Both the position numbers and the translations under genes were made by a program. Positions 47,235-56,150 of a stretch of DNA of 64,000 nucleotides are shown piece after piece (the stretch's first letter is position 1; each line of letters opens with the position of its first letter). This DNA comes from Legionella nautarum. GTDB lineage: Bacteria > Pseudomonadota > Gammaproteobacteria > Legionellales > Legionellaceae. A model generated the notes under the pieces. The model was not told the origin of the DNA. It saw only the letters and a program-made list of their open reading frames with translations, and made no database searches. The DNA lies in assembly GCF_001467895.1 (NCBI RefSeq), contig NZ_LNYO01000021.1:27572-91571 (forward strand), written 5' to 3'.

Positions 47235-47966
47235 ATGTTTCTACAGTCTTATGTTATACCAATATGTCAATTTGAACTCAGCAAAAGTGAAGCACGTATA
47301 AAGAAAACAATAGGCACTGCATTTTTTATTAATGACACTGGTTTTTTTATGACAGCTAAGCACGTTATTAAAGACGCAATAGATAATCTTAAAGGAGATG
47401 GTGGATTTATAGGACTAATTGTAAAAGGTAATGAAGGAAAGTCGCCTGATAATTTTGCAGTTCCTATTATTTCGTATAGCTTAGCCGAAAATCCATATGA
47501 TATCGCAGTCGGTATAACTAACTATAAATGTGAAACGCCTTTAAGAATTAAAGATGCCGAAGCCGGATTGTGGAGGGAAGTAATTACTTTAGGTTATCCA
47601 GTAACAGCTCTAGTGCAAAAACCTAACGACTTTAGGGTAAATATAAGAGGACATAAAGGTTATATCCAGCGATTAATATCTCTCGATGATCAAGCCATGT
47701 CTTTAGAGGGGCAAGAGCATCCGAACTCATTTGAACTTAATTTTACAATTGGTTATGGGCTAAGTGGTTCTCCTTTAATTGTATATAATGCTCAGGAGCA
47801 AATAGTAGTTGGAGTATGTGTTGGATCGAAAAAAACAGAATATCGTGATTCAATCGAAGAGTATGGTATTGCTCAAGATATTCGTCCTTTATTGGATTGG
47901 AAGCCAGATTGTTTTTTTGGTAAAAGTTTAAAAGAGGTAAGTAACTTGTATTTCGATAAGCCGTAA
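47235..47966 (+). CDS. Trypsin-like serine protease
   Basis: A 243-residue S1/HtrA-type protease core without PDZ domain or signal peptide. The triad is His43 in TAKHVIKD, Asp89 in NPYDIAVG and Ser177 in GYGLSGSPL. TAFFINDTGFFMTAKH is the usual first barrel entry. Cytosolic location suggests a role in defence or regulation rather than secretion; single-domain trypsin-like proteases do occur in bacterial defence loci, but no partner is clear here. It follows the oxygenase cassette on the same strand, separated by 380 bases, so a link is possible only. Confidence 0.75.
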   Translation: MFLQSYVIPICQFELSKSEARIKKTIGTAFFINDTGFFMTAKHVIKDAIDNLKGDGGFIGLIVKGNEGKSPDNFAVPIISYSLAENPYDIAVGITNYKCETPLRIKDAEAGLWREVITLGYPVTALVQKPNDFRVNIRGHKGYIQRLISLDDQAMSLEGQEHPNSFELNFTIGYGLSGSPLIVYNAQEQIVVGVCVGSKKTEYRDSIEEYGIAQDIRPLLDWKPDCFFGKSLKEVSNLYFDKP

Positions 47967-48228
47967 AAAACTATCAATTTTCAGTCTTTCAAAAAATATT
48001 TTATAAAAATTGTTTCAATTACTTCAAGTATCTAAAAAAGGATTAAAAGCTATTTAATTTTTTTTAGTATTTCAAATTCGATTCTGGAAATAGGTTTTTC
48101 ACACTTCCTCGAAAAAGTTACTGTATATAGCGCTATAACTCCGCTGGAAGACGTCCATAAGGCATTTGATAATGCAATGAGGCACTCATTTTATGTTCAT
48201 CAGTAAACTATATTCAATCGACAAGTTT

Positions 48229-48792
48229 TTATGTTTTGTGCGACGCCGCTGTGAGAAAAATAACCAAGAGTGTGTAAAGTAAAGCAACTAATCCATAGGC
48301 TATTAGAAACCATAAAATTCGGACTAACCAGCGTGGTGGCTGTACCGTTGGTAATACTCTTATGACTTTAATTGGGCCCTCGTCTGACTCTAAATGTGTA
48401 TTTATTTGATTCCACGTATTAGGCGGGAAGTATAGATATGTTATTGTAATTTCTTTTTTCGGTACTAATTTTGGAATTACTATTTCTTTTTGGCCTCCTG
48501 GCAAAGTATTAACCTGATATTCGATATCGGGCTGTATTTGGAAATCTGGTAAAATATAGTGACCAAGATGAATATCGTTTGCAGTTTTTCTACCATTATT
48601 TCTAAGTACGATGGAATGCGTATTAATTATCAGCGGACCTGTGGGAGTTGATAATTGAATTCCTGATACATGCCCTATATAGGTAATTAGTTTAGCTCGT
48701 TTTTCAAAAAAACTATTTAATCCTGCTCCAATAAAAAGTGATATCACAGGCATAGCGATAGCGGTAACTAGTGACCAATCAACAGTAAACAT
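48229..48792 (-). CDS. Membrane protein with N- and C-terminal spans
   Basis: A 187-residue protein. One membrane segment lies near the N-terminus (about 9-28) and one near the C-terminus (about 155-182); between them is a soluble beta-rich domain (THSIVLRNNGRKTANDIHLG, ITITYLYFPP) reminiscent of an immunoglobulin-like fold. No family recognised. Confidence 0.55.
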   Translation of the reverse strand: MFTVDWSLVTAIAMPVISLFIGAGLNSFFEKRAKLITYIGHVSGIQLSTPTGPLIINTHSIVLRNNGRKTANDIHLGHYILPDFQIQPDIEYQVNTLPGGQKEIVIPKLVPKKEITITYLYFPPNTWNQINTHLESDEGPIKVIRVLPTVQPPRWLVRILWFLIAYGLVALLYTLLVIFLTAASHKT

Positions 48793-48815
48793 AAATTCTC
48801 CTTGTAAAACTTCAC

Positions 48816-49066
48816 TTATTGAGCTTCTGAGCGGATCTGTCTTTTTTTAATATAAGTATTCAGGCTAATATGGTTGCTGTACCCCAAAAAAATAGATATT
48901 TTTCTTACTTGGTAAACCTAATGACAATAGCTCTTTAATTTTGTCTAAGTCCTTATCAAATTTACTCTTTTGAAGAGCTCCTCTTGTTTTGCCTAATTGA
49001 ATGCCTGTAATTTCTTACTCGCGAGAGCTTCTTTAGTCCCAAGGCTAATTAGATCGCGAGTTCTAA
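48816..49066 (-). pseudogene. Serine recombinase/resolvase C-terminal remnant
   Basis: Read across frames on the minus strand, the region gives RDLISLGTKEALASKKLQ, then GIQLGKTRGALQKSKFDK and KIKELLSLGLPS, then IFLGYSNHISLNTYIKKR and a stop. That is the end of a resolvase/invertase catalytic domain plus the Hin-type helix-turn-helix. At least two frameshifts (near 49005 and in the A/T-rich run near 48900) and loss of the N-terminus make it dead. It lies next to the transfer genes, so it may be the old resolution or integration enzyme of the element. Confidence 0.65.
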
Positions 49067-49139
49067 AAAATAATTGCACATTTATTAAAATGAGGGCAGA
49101 TTATTATCTGCTAGTTAGCTCTATTGTTTTTTTTCTATT

Positions 49140-49586
49140 TCAACCAAAAATGAAGGAGAAAGGCAACATAAACAAACCTGATGCGATCAGCATTGCCGTT
49201 GACAATAATAATGTAAATCGACTGAATTTTCGTGTTTGCAGGGTCAAATCACGGGTCTCGGTCAGTGCTGCCAATATTACCTTTTTCATAGCTTGAACAG
49301 ATTCACTGGTAGATTCTTGCAATAATCTCGCCATAGCCTCCTTACTCCCTGTTAATGCAACATTAAGGATTTTCTCAGCCTTTTCTTTGGCATCATCCTT
49401 CCATTGAGAGGAAATTTTCTCCATTTCCTCTCGAAACTGAGTCAACATCAAAGCTTGAGCTTGTCGGGTTTCTGCAAGCAGATTTTCGTTCATTGTATGA
49501 AGGATGAGAATTGGATCGTCCTTGCTTAAAACCACCCCATGCTTGATGGCGATCTCCTGAATAGTTTTATCAAATTCATTAGTCAT
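49140..49586 (-). CDS. traM: Conjugal transfer protein TraM (RP4 type)
   Basis: A 148-residue protein. The N-terminus IQEIAIKHGVVLSKDDPILIL with KDAKEKAEKILN-like helices matches the IncP TraM pattern (H-G-x-x-x-x-x-D-D-P-I-L). A C-terminal membrane segment (about 125-145) anchors it. TraM affects transfer efficiency in RP4; its mechanism is not well known. Last gene of traK-traL-traM, overlapping traL by one base. Confidence 0.8.
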   Translation of the reverse strand: MTNEFDKTIQEIAIKHGVVLSKDDPILILHTMNENLLAETRQAQALMLTQFREEMEKISSQWKDDAKEKAEKILNVALTGSKEAMARLLQESTSESVQAMKKVILAALTETRDLTLQTRKFSRFTLLLSTAMLIASGLFMLPFSFIFG

Positions 49587-50311
49587 TAGATTACTCTGGC
49601 GTTATCTAATTGACCAAATAATTGATCACGAACGATTTTTAAGCGTTGGCGAGTCATGATACTTTTCTCTGGCGTACTCAGCACTTTATCGAAGGTCAGT
49701 TTTTGTTGCAACATCTCGGTTAGATCCCGTCCGTAGGTTTCTTTTTTCAGATCGGGGATTTGAATTAAGGCTGATATTTTGTCTTTATTATCTCGGTAGG
49801 CTTTCAGTTGTTCAAACGTTTTGCCTTCATGCTCTATGGCTCCCCAATAGGGATTGAGCCAGACGATAAATTGTGCTTCATTTGCAAACTGGTTAATCAG
49901 CTGAGCAAAGCCATTAATGGTGTCGAAGAAGGCTTGGCCGCCGGTAATGATAGTATGAATGACCATCTCATGGCCTAATTCCTTTAACAAAGTTGGAACT
50001 TGGTTACTGATGAGGTAATGAGATAGTGGTACAAAAGAGCTGGCACCATTATCAATGACTACATCATGAGTTGTTGAGGCAATTTTTTCGATGAGGACAT
50101 CAAAAAGACGGGGGTTGATTTCATCACCGCTCATGACTTGAATATGATCGACGTTGAGGGCTTTAAAGCCATGAAAAGTTAAATTGATGGGGTCGGTGTC
50201 AATGCACAGTGGGGATTGGCCTTTGTGCTGTTTATATTGTGCAGTTGTTGCTGAAATAAATGACTTGCCAACACCACCTTTTCCCTGAAGAGTAATATGT
50301 ATTTTTGCCAT
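49586..50311 (-). CDS. traL: Conjugal transfer protein TraL (RP4 type, ParA-like ATPase)
   Basis: A 241-residue MinD/ParA-fold ATPase with a deviant Walker A GKGGVGKSF and the TraL-specific blocks DTDPINLTFHGF, DNGASSFVPLSHYL, VWLNPYWG and KETYGRDL. Very close in pattern to RP4 TraL. It overlaps traK and traM by one base each, so traK-L-M is one tightly coupled operon reading away from oriT. Confidence 0.9.
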   Translation of the reverse strand: MAKIHITLQGKGGVGKSFISATTAQYKQHKGQSPLCIDTDPINLTFHGFKALNVDHIQVMSGDEINPRLFDVLIEKIASTTHDVVIDNGASSFVPLSHYLISNQVPTLLKELGHEMVIHTIITGGQAFFDTINGFAQLINQFANEAQFIVWLNPYWGAIEHEGKTFEQLKAYRDNKDKISALIQIPDLKKETYGRDLTEMLQQKLTFDKVLSTPEKSIMTRQRLKIVRDQLFGQLDNARVI

Positions 50312-50655
50312 TACAAGAGTTCCTCCAAATTAGGTTTCGGATTAAAAGTAAAACCGCGAATTTCGGTTTTTGCTTTACTTTTAGCCTGTTCATCTTCCTT
50401 GGTGTATTCCTGCTGAGATGGCTTTTTTTCAGAAGCAATCAAACGTGCTACATAGCCACAAAAAGTTTTATATGAAAATGAGATTTTACCTTCCTCAACT
50501 AAGGTTTCCCACACAAGCTTTATGGACCAGCCGTCAGCCAGCGCGGAAGCGATATCATTTTTTAATGCGAGAAAAGCGGCTTTATTTACAGATTTATCAG
50601 AGGCTTTTCTTCCCATCTGCTTAGCTGCTATTCGTTCGCTGAGGGAGTTTCCCAT
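50311..50655 (-). CDS. traK: oriT-binding protein TraK (RP4 type)
   Basis: A 114-residue basic protein matching RP4 TraK at AFLALKNDIASALADGW, WETLVEEGKISFSYKTF and the C-terminal FTFNPKPNLEELL. In RP4 TraK binds and bends DNA at oriT to aid the relaxosome. First gene of the leftward operon, next to oriT. Confidence 0.88.
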   Translation of the reverse strand: MGNSLSERIAAKQMGRKASDKSVNKAAFLALKNDIASALADGWSIKLVWETLVEEGKISFSYKTFCGYVARLIASEKKPSQQEYTKEDEQAKSKAKTEIRGFTFNPKPNLEELL

Positions 50656-50888
50656 GTCATAGCGTGAATTGGTTATTGTTCTGTCTGATGGTATGAAATA
50701 TTGCGCAGTTCTGCAATAGCTTATATTACTTTCTTTCCTTTTGGCGTAATTTAATATTCCAATAAAGGGAAATATATGTAATTTAGTGTAATAATTGGTA
50801 ATTATCAGTAATTAATTTGGTTTTTCACAAAATAACCTTGAAATTACATAAAATTACCTGATGATATGCCAGTAAATGAACTCCAAAA

Positions 50889-50990
50889 GCAGGGCAAGAT
50901 AGGTGAAGTTAGCTAACCAGTAAACTGTTTATCTAACTTCACTTTGCCTTATTCGCACCTTCGGCGCTCAACGGAAAATCTTGACTCAAC
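50889..50990. other. oriT: RP4-type origin of transfer (oriT)
   Basis: In the traK-traJ gap, as in RP4. It contains AGATAGGTGAAG, then an imperfect ~19-bp inverted repeat (50901-50920 with 50925-50943), then CTTATTCGCACC and GCTCAACGG, all arranged as in RP4 oriT. By analogy the nick is on the minus strand within ATCTTG|CCCT, between 50895 and 50894. The inverted repeat would be the TraJ site. The rest of the 50656-51074 gap shows no gene. Confidence 0.88.
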
Positions 50991-51074
50991 AAAGCTTTTA
51001 GCTAACACTTATCTAGTTCCTAAAGGATTGCTAACAAAACCCCTTTCATTAATTAAAAGGTGTGGGCAACCCCT

Positions 51075-51428
51075 ATGAGCGATTCAGACAAAAAAATAAC
51101 ACGAAAAAACGGGCGACATCTCAGAGTGCCTGTCCTTCCCGATGAAGAAATCGAAATCAAAAATAATGCAGCAACATCTGGATTAACCACAGCAGAATAC
51201 CTGCGTCGCTTAGGACTTGGGCTTAAGATTCATGGGATCATTGATAAACAACATATCCTCGAATTATCCAAAATAAATGCTGACCTAGGCCGATTAGGTG
51301 GCCTACTAAAGTTATGGCTGACTAATGATGAGCGTTTGGCACATTTTAATTTTAGAACTATAACTAGCCTTTTAAATCGCATACGAAGTACACAGGATGC
51401 GCTGCTTGAAGTGGTGAAAAAGCTATGA
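51075..51428 (+). CDS. traJ: Relaxosome protein TraJ (RP4 type)
   Basis: A 117-residue protein that in RP4 binds the oriT inverted repeat and recruits TraI. The ribbon-helix-helix-like N-terminus (LPDEEIEIKNNAATSGLTTAEYLR) is followed by the signature DLGRLGGLLKLWLT. The ATG at 51075 gives MSDSDKK, in line with RP4 TraJ; a GTG five codons upstream is less likely. Its TGA overlaps the traI ATG by four bases. Confidence 0.9.
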   Translation: MSDSDKKITRKNGRHLRVPVLPDEEIEIKNNAATSGLTTAEYLRRLGLGLKIHGIIDKQHILELSKINADLGRLGGLLKLWLTNDERLAHFNFRTITSLLNRIRSTQDALLEVVKKL

Positions 51429-53347
51429 TTATTCGCCATATTCCAATGAAATCAATTAGGAAAAGCAGTTTTTTGGGGCTTGTTAACTACATTACCAACA
51501 CACAAGGGAAACAGGAACGAGTAGGACAGATTAGGGTTACAAATTGTCAAAACACAGAGAAAGAGTGGGTAATTCATGAGGTGATGGCAACTCAGGCTCT
51601 TAATCAACGAGCCAAAGGGGATAAAACTTACCACCTATTAATTTCATTTGCACCAAATGAGAATCCTTCTACCAAAACACTTAAAGAAATAGAAGAACAG
51701 GCTGTTGCTTCTCTTGGTTTTTCTGAGCATCAAAGAATCAGTGCCGTTCACTATGATACGGATAATCTTCATATTCATATAGCGATCAATAAAATTCATC
51801 CCAAGCGTCATACCTTGTATGAGCCTTTTCGCGCTTATAAAACTTTAGGCGATATGGCTCAAAAGTTAGAAATGGAATATGGATTACAGCAGACTAACCA
51901 TTCTGCTAAGAAAGTAAGAGCAGAGAATCTTTCAGATGATATGGAGTATCATGCTGGCATTGAAAGTTTCTTAGGTTGGATAAAGCGAAACTGTTTATCA
52001 CAATTAGAGGAAACTCAAAACTGGTCAGCCTTTCATAATCTATTAAAAGAGAATGGTCTTCAGATTCGTGAACGAGGCAATGGCTTTATTATCTTAAATA
52101 GTAATGGTCTTGCAGTTAAAGCCAGTTCTATTTCGCGGACTCTGTCAAAATCCAACCTTGAAAAGCGGCTGGGCGAATTTGAACCGCTAAAAAGGAAGGA
52201 GAGCCCTAGTTTCATACAACACCATTATGAACAACGACCTATTAATCGTAGAGTTAATACCACTGAACTCTTTGCAAGGTATCAAATCGAACAAAAAAAT
52301 AATAAAACATCTCTATCAGAAGCTTTAACTTCTGCAAAAATACGTAAAAATAGATTAATAGAGCAAGCTAAACAACAAGGTCGGTTAAAGCGTGCTGCCA
52401 TTAAATTTATGAGAGGACAGAGAGCAAATAAAAAAATCCTTTATACTTTGGTCAGCAAAACTCTTCAATCAGACATTAAAAAAATCAGAAAACAATACAG
52501 TAAAGAACGTCAATTATTAGTTGATAATTATCAGCAAAGCGCTTGGATGGATTGGCTGCAAAAGCAAGCATTATTAGGTAATGAGGAAGCCTTATCAGTC
52601 TTACGCTTTCGAGGAGCTCGTTCTTCAACAATTAATATCATTAATGGAGCAAGGGAGGCTGATAAAAACCCAATTCCTAACTCCCGAATCGATAATATTA
52701 CCAAAGAAGGGACTGTAATTTATCGTGTTGGTCCTTGTTCTATTCGAGATAATGGAAAGGTATTTAAAATCTCAAAAGCTTTATCAAAAGAAGACCTGAA
52801 AGTAGCAATTCAAATGGCTCAAGAACGATTTGGAAGATGTATCCGAATTGAAGGCAGTGCATTATTTAAAAAAGTAATTGTACAAACAGCTGCCTTTTTT
52901 AAACTGAACATTACCTTTGAAGATATCAATCTAGAACTACATCATCAGAATTTAATCACCCGTCTAAATAGTAAGGAAAATAATAATGAGCAAAACAGAC
53001 AATTACCATTTAACAATAGGACAAGAACTAGAAGAGGCAATGAAATTACTGGAACAAGACTCCTCAATGTTAATGCATTCAATGGAGGAGGGACAGGAGC
53101 ATCAACTAGACTTATCGAGCAACACAATAAGTCCCACATTGACAGCTTTGGAGGAGGCCCGTCGCCCGAAAGTAAAAACTGCCTGCGAAACCTGTCCCAA
53201 CTCAGTATGGTTCAGTTCACCCAGCGAAGTGAAATGTTACTGTCGGGTAATGTACATGGTCAGTTGGAGCGTCAAAGAACCGAATTTAATCACAAGCTGC
53301 GACGGAAAGTTTCTAGGTCAGAGCCAAAAAATTTTAAACTCGATTGA
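51425..53347 (+). CDS. traI: Relaxase TraI (MOB-P, RP4 type)
   Basis: DNA strand transferase of 640 residues that nicks oriT and stays bound to the 5' end. Catalytic Tyr22 (LVNYIT), motif III HYDTDNLHIHIAINK with His109, His116 and His118, and a long basic C-terminal part. Somewhat shorter than RP4 TraI (about 730). The final ~120 codons also hold a second gene in another frame. All catalytic residues are present, so mobilisation with a helper mating pore is possible. Confidence 0.93.
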   Translation: MIIRHIPMKSIRKSSFLGLVNYITNTQGKQERVGQIRVTNCQNTEKEWVIHEVMATQALNQRAKGDKTYHLLISFAPNENPSTKTLKEIEEQAVASLGFSEHQRISAVHYDTDNLHIHIAINKIHPKRHTLYEPFRAYKTLGDMAQKLEMEYGLQQTNHSAKKVRAENLSDDMEYHAGIESFLGWIKRNCLSQLEETQNWSAFHNLLKENGLQIRERGNGFIILNSNGLAVKASSISRTLSKSNLEKRLGEFEPLKRKESPSFIQHHYEQRPINRRVNTTELFARYQIEQKNNKTSLSEALTSAKIRKNRLIEQAKQQGRLKRAAIKFMRGQRANKKILYTLVSKTLQSDIKKIRKQYSKERQLLVDNYQQSAWMDWLQKQALLGNEEALSVLRFRGARSSTINIINGAREADKNPIPNSRIDNITKEGTVIYRVGPCSIRDNGKVFKISKALSKEDLKVAIQMAQERFGRCIRIEGSALFKKVIVQTAAFFKLNITFEDINLELHHQNLITRLNSKENNNEQNRQLPFNNRTRTRRGNEITGTRLLNVNAFNGGGTGASTRLIEQHNKSHIDSFGGGPSPESKNCLRNLSQLSMVQFTQRSEMLLSGNVHGQLERQRTEFNHKLRRKVSRSEPKNFKLD

Positions 53348-53351
53348 TTAA
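52986..53351 (+). CDS. TraH-like protein nested in the 3' end of traI (+1 frame)
   Basis: A 121-codon frame lying inside the traI end and stopping four bases after it. AAGGA sits eight bases before its ATG. The N-terminal part is acidic (IGQELEEAMKLLEQDSS, MEEGQEHQLDL), and the end has four Cys in CETC...CYC spacing. RP4 also encodes a small acidic TraH wholly within traI, where it stabilises the relaxosome; position, size and acidity match, so I read it as that counterpart. The length of open frame and own ribosome site argue against chance. Confidence 0.65.
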   Translation: MSKTDNYHLTIGQELEEAMKLLEQDSSMLMHSMEEGQEHQLDLSSNTISPTLTALEEARRPKVKTACETCPNSVWFSSPSEVKCYCRVMYMVSWSVKEPNLITSCDGKFLGQSQKILNSID

Positions 53352-53463
53352 TCTGAAGCGTCAGCGAATCCAATTTTATTGCAATTCTTATCCCTTCAAA
53401 ACTTACTCCTATCGAAGCAAAAGGGCCTATAAGTTTTGATAGTACTGCTTTTTAATTGGACTC

Positions 53464-53530
53464 GGGGCAAAGGGAGTAATGGAACCACTAACCCACTTAG
53501 AGAAAAAAAATCATAATAACAATAGGTTAA
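53464..53530. repeat. Left end of a 36-bp inverted-repeat family
   Basis: GGGGCAAAGGGAGTAATGG, then AACCACTAACCCACTTAGAG and about 25 further bases match the reverse complement of 57050-57114 over roughly 60 bases. Orientation is inward, so this end and the one at 57114 bound a ~3.65-kb segment. The similarity stops near a truncated IS481-type element. GGGG start and ~38-base length recall Tn3-family ends. Confidence 0.7.
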
Positions 53531-53634
53531 ATTGAATTAGTTTTGACTTAATCTGACACAACCTATTGAAAAGGTGAGAGTTTCCGGTTTTGATAGAAGT
53601 GCGAACTTTTAATCAAACCAAGAGGAAAACTCTC

Positions 53635-53965
53635 ATGATAGATAATAGCGTTAAAATTATTAAACATAAAGTTGGATTGCTGAACCTGGCAGAAGAATTA
53701 GGTAATGGTATCAAAAGCATGTAAAGTAATAGGTTTATCCCGTGATACTTTTTATCGCTACAAATCCGCAGTAGAGTCTGGCGGAGTTGAGGCATTATTC
53801 GATCAAACCCGCAGAAAACCTAATCACAAGAATCGAGTTGAATCTATTGAAATAGCGGTAAAGGAATATGCTATAGAGTATCCTGCGCATGGCCAGCAAC
53901 GCACCAGTAATGAACTGAGAAAGAAAGGAGTATTTGTTTCTGGCAGTGGCGTACGGAGCGTCTAA
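53635..53965 (+). pseudogene. IS481-type transposase remnant
   Basis: The ATG at 53635 gives KVGLLNLAEELGN, then one extra G (near 53706) shifts the frame to VSKACKVIGLSRDTFYRYK, GGVEALFDQTRRKPNHKNR and HGQQRTSNELRKKGVFVS. That is the N-terminal helix-turn-helix and linker of an IS481-like transposase; the DDE catalytic domain is missing. Dead by frameshift and truncation. Confidence 0.8.
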
Positions 53966-54053
53966 CCGAGAAATTCATAACTCTAAAGAATTTAATAGAA
54001 AGAAATTTTTTAAAGATGTAATTTATGTATGTATTCTAGTAAAAACCAATTTA

Positions 54054-54446
54054 CTACAATTTTTTGGGTAATTTTTTACAACTACCATAATATGAAGTAC
54101 TTCCAAATTTTGCAATTAAGTAACCAGTATATCTGTCTATTAAAAAATTAATCCCCCCTGATTTCCCCACTATGCATGCATAAGTGTCGTTATCATAACT
54201 AGCTTTTGCATACTTTTTTACACCCCATTGATTTTTTTCAACTAAAATTCTAAATTCACATCCACCTTCAGAACCTAATAAGTATTTATAACCCTGAAAA
54301 TTAAACTTAACAAAAAAATTCATCTTTTCAGTAGGATTAGTATAGGGCATATCAATATTACATATAAAAGCAGATTCCTCTGGCAATTCTATGCACCCAG
54401 TAATTTGAAGACAAAATGTAAGTAAAAACCACTTATATTTACGCAT
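54054..54446 (-). CDS. Small lipoprotein of unknown function
   Basis: A 130-residue precursor with signal peptide and lipobox ITGC at about residue 18. The mature part has four further Cys and a compact beta-rich look (MNFFVKFNFQGYKYLLG, GSTSYYGSCKK). AAGGATAC before the ATG is a good ribosome site. Family unknown; accessory gene within the repeat-bounded segment. Confidence 0.6.
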   Translation of the reverse strand: MRKYKWFLLTFCLQITGCIELPEESAFICNIDMPYTNPTEKMNFFVKFNFQGYKYLLGSEGGCEFRILVEKNQWGVKKYAKASYDNDTYACIVGKSGGINFLIDRYTGYLIAKFGSTSYYGSCKKLPKKL

Positions 54447-54713
54447 GTATCCTTACTTTCTCCGAAAATATTGTAGAGTATGTGGTTCAGCTATAGATCA
54501 TAGCTAATTAATTGTTTAGTTTCTATTAGATGTTGGGTCCCTGAAATAGTTTAGATTTAGCACATCCTTTTAAGATCTTCTGTTGTCTATACTGTAAAAA
54601 TAACTCTACACCAATTTCTCTATCATGTGCTAGCTGAACTACGCCCTGAGTTTGTGTTTTTGTAGCTTTTATGTTTTTTGCAACGAAGCCGAATTTACAA
54701 TAGCCAACCAATT

Positions 54714-54921
54714 TTCCAGATTAGGCTTGGTTATCGAAGAGGACAATTTTACAGATCAGGAAGCTGTAGCTGCCGTCATTAGAATGACCAACGGAAATTT
54801 CAATTTAATTAACAGGTTGCTGAAACAAGCCTGTCGGATTATACAGAGAATTTCCATGACAATCTTGACTGCCGAGATTTTTGAGGCTGCCAGAAAATGT
54901 TTGTTAATTGGGGAGCGGTAG
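54714..54921 (+). pseudogene. Transposition ATPase (TniB/IstB-like) C-terminal remnant
   Basis: FSRLGLVIEEDNFTDQEAV, AVIRMTNGNFNLINRLLKQA and TAEIFEAARKCLL match the C-terminal lid region of AAA transposition helper proteins. The Walker-containing N-terminus is absent, and the upstream part of the frame (from 54652) is unrelated. A minus frame just left (54526-54711) may be another fragment of a mobile element. Confidence 0.6.
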
Positions 54922-54953
54922 GCAATTTAATGTGGCTGAAAGCGGCAATTTAA
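54920..54953. repeat. Direct repeats at an old transposon end
   Basis: GGCAATTTAAT occurs at 54920-54930 and 54943-54953, just after the ATPase fragment. Such spaced short repeats mark the ends of IS21-like and related elements. Confidence 0.5.
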
Positions 54954-54999
54954 TTTGTCCTTTTACACACGAAACGTATACAATAATCTGAGATTTAAT

Positions 55000-55794
55000 T
55001 TAGTACAAATCACCTTTAAGGTTAGATGAAATAACAAATTTTTTCATATATGGTTTACTACGCACTTTATTCATCAACTCCCAATAGCAAACTCTAGCAT
55101 AATCTGACCTTATATAATCTGGAATGCGGTACCTGTAGGCTAATCCATCTTCACATTTATAGTAACTTCGATCGAATTGTGGTAGTAAATAACTATATAT
55201 TGCCAAACGGATATTATTCAGAAATTCACATATGTGACTAGATAAAAAAATCAATATATCATTATGAAATCTTTCATAAAAATCTGGAAGTAAAAGAAGA
55301 CCTTTTGTTTCGTTAATTTCAAAGCCTGAATTTTGCAAAATTTTTTGTAGACCTTTCACCAATCCATCTGCTCGTAAATTATTATGTTTAGATATACTGC
55401 CACTCAATTTAATCATATCGAATCTAGAAATAGACAATGATTCGCTCCGATCAATTGATGGCATCCAAACATCTATTATTTTTTCCTTTTTGAGCCATTC
55501 TTGAAACTCTATGACTATGATTTTTAATTCTTTTTCAGAATCATCTACTGAAAATTGTGGGGTTATGCTTATATCTGCTAGACCATTCAGAAAAGTAGTT
55601 GTTTTTATTGGCCCTTTTTTATCTGTCATTGAGAGGAAATCTACTAGAAGAATAAAAAACAATTTCATTTGGTTACTATCATGAAACAGAATATTGCATT
55701 CTGTATATATTCCTTGAATCTTAAACAATGAGAAATTCACCATTTCGTCAATATGATCATAAATATTCCTAAGTAATATTACTTCATTTTCCAT
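55000..55794 (-). CDS. Hypothetical protein in the island
   Basis: About 264 residues from the ATG at 55794, which follows AGGAAA; a GTG ten codons upstream is also possible. Mostly helical, with FKIQGIYTECNILFHD, a central block (SISRFDMIKLSGSISKHNNLR) and an aromatic C-terminal part (YRIPDYIRSDYARVCYWELM). No family recognised. Lies just left of a small HEPN-like frame; a link is uncertain because an IS fragment separates them. Confidence 0.5.
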   Translation of the reverse strand: MENEVILLRNIYDHIDEMVNFSLFKIQGIYTECNILFHDSNQMKLFFILLVDFLSMTDKKGPIKTTTFLNGLADISITPQFSVDDSEKELKIIVIEFQEWLKKEKIIDVWMPSIDRSESLSISRFDMIKLSGSISKHNNLRADGLVKGLQKILQNSGFEINETKGLLLLPDFYERFHNDILIFLSSHICEFLNNIRLAIYSYLLPQFDRSYYKCEDGLAYRYRIPDYIRSDYARVCYWELMNKVRSKPYMKKFVISSNLKGDLY

Positions 55795-55910
55795 CGCAAT
55801 AGTTTCCTGGCTTATATCGCTCACTATTTACTCACACATATAACAATGCACTGATTCTACATATAGCCTCTCTCTCGATCAATTAAGAATTCTGTTTGTG
55901 CCGGGTTAAA

Positions 55911-56026
55911 TACTAATCCATTATTATCGGCAGCGACTACATTCTACTCCGGGATATCAGACACCAGTTGAATTTCAGTTGCAGCATAAAGTTGGTGTCC
56001 GAAATATCGAGGCAAGATCAGATTAG
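55911..56026 (+). pseudogene. IS3-family transposase C-terminal remnant
   Basis: The frame reads YRQRLHSTPGYQTPVEFQ then ARSD and a stop, the conserved end of IS3-group OrfB (R-x-H-S-T-x-G-Y-x-T-P). Everything upstream is lost. It fills the 55825-56150 gap together with unassigned DNA. Confidence 0.65.
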
Positions 56027-56150
56027 CAAGCATAAAACGTTTTCCCTGATTTATCCCAAATCATGAAGTATTAGACGATTCGCTAGAATATAGATATGGC
56101 AGACACCTTAACTAAAAAGTAATTATGGAGCTTTGTCCCAATAATTAATA

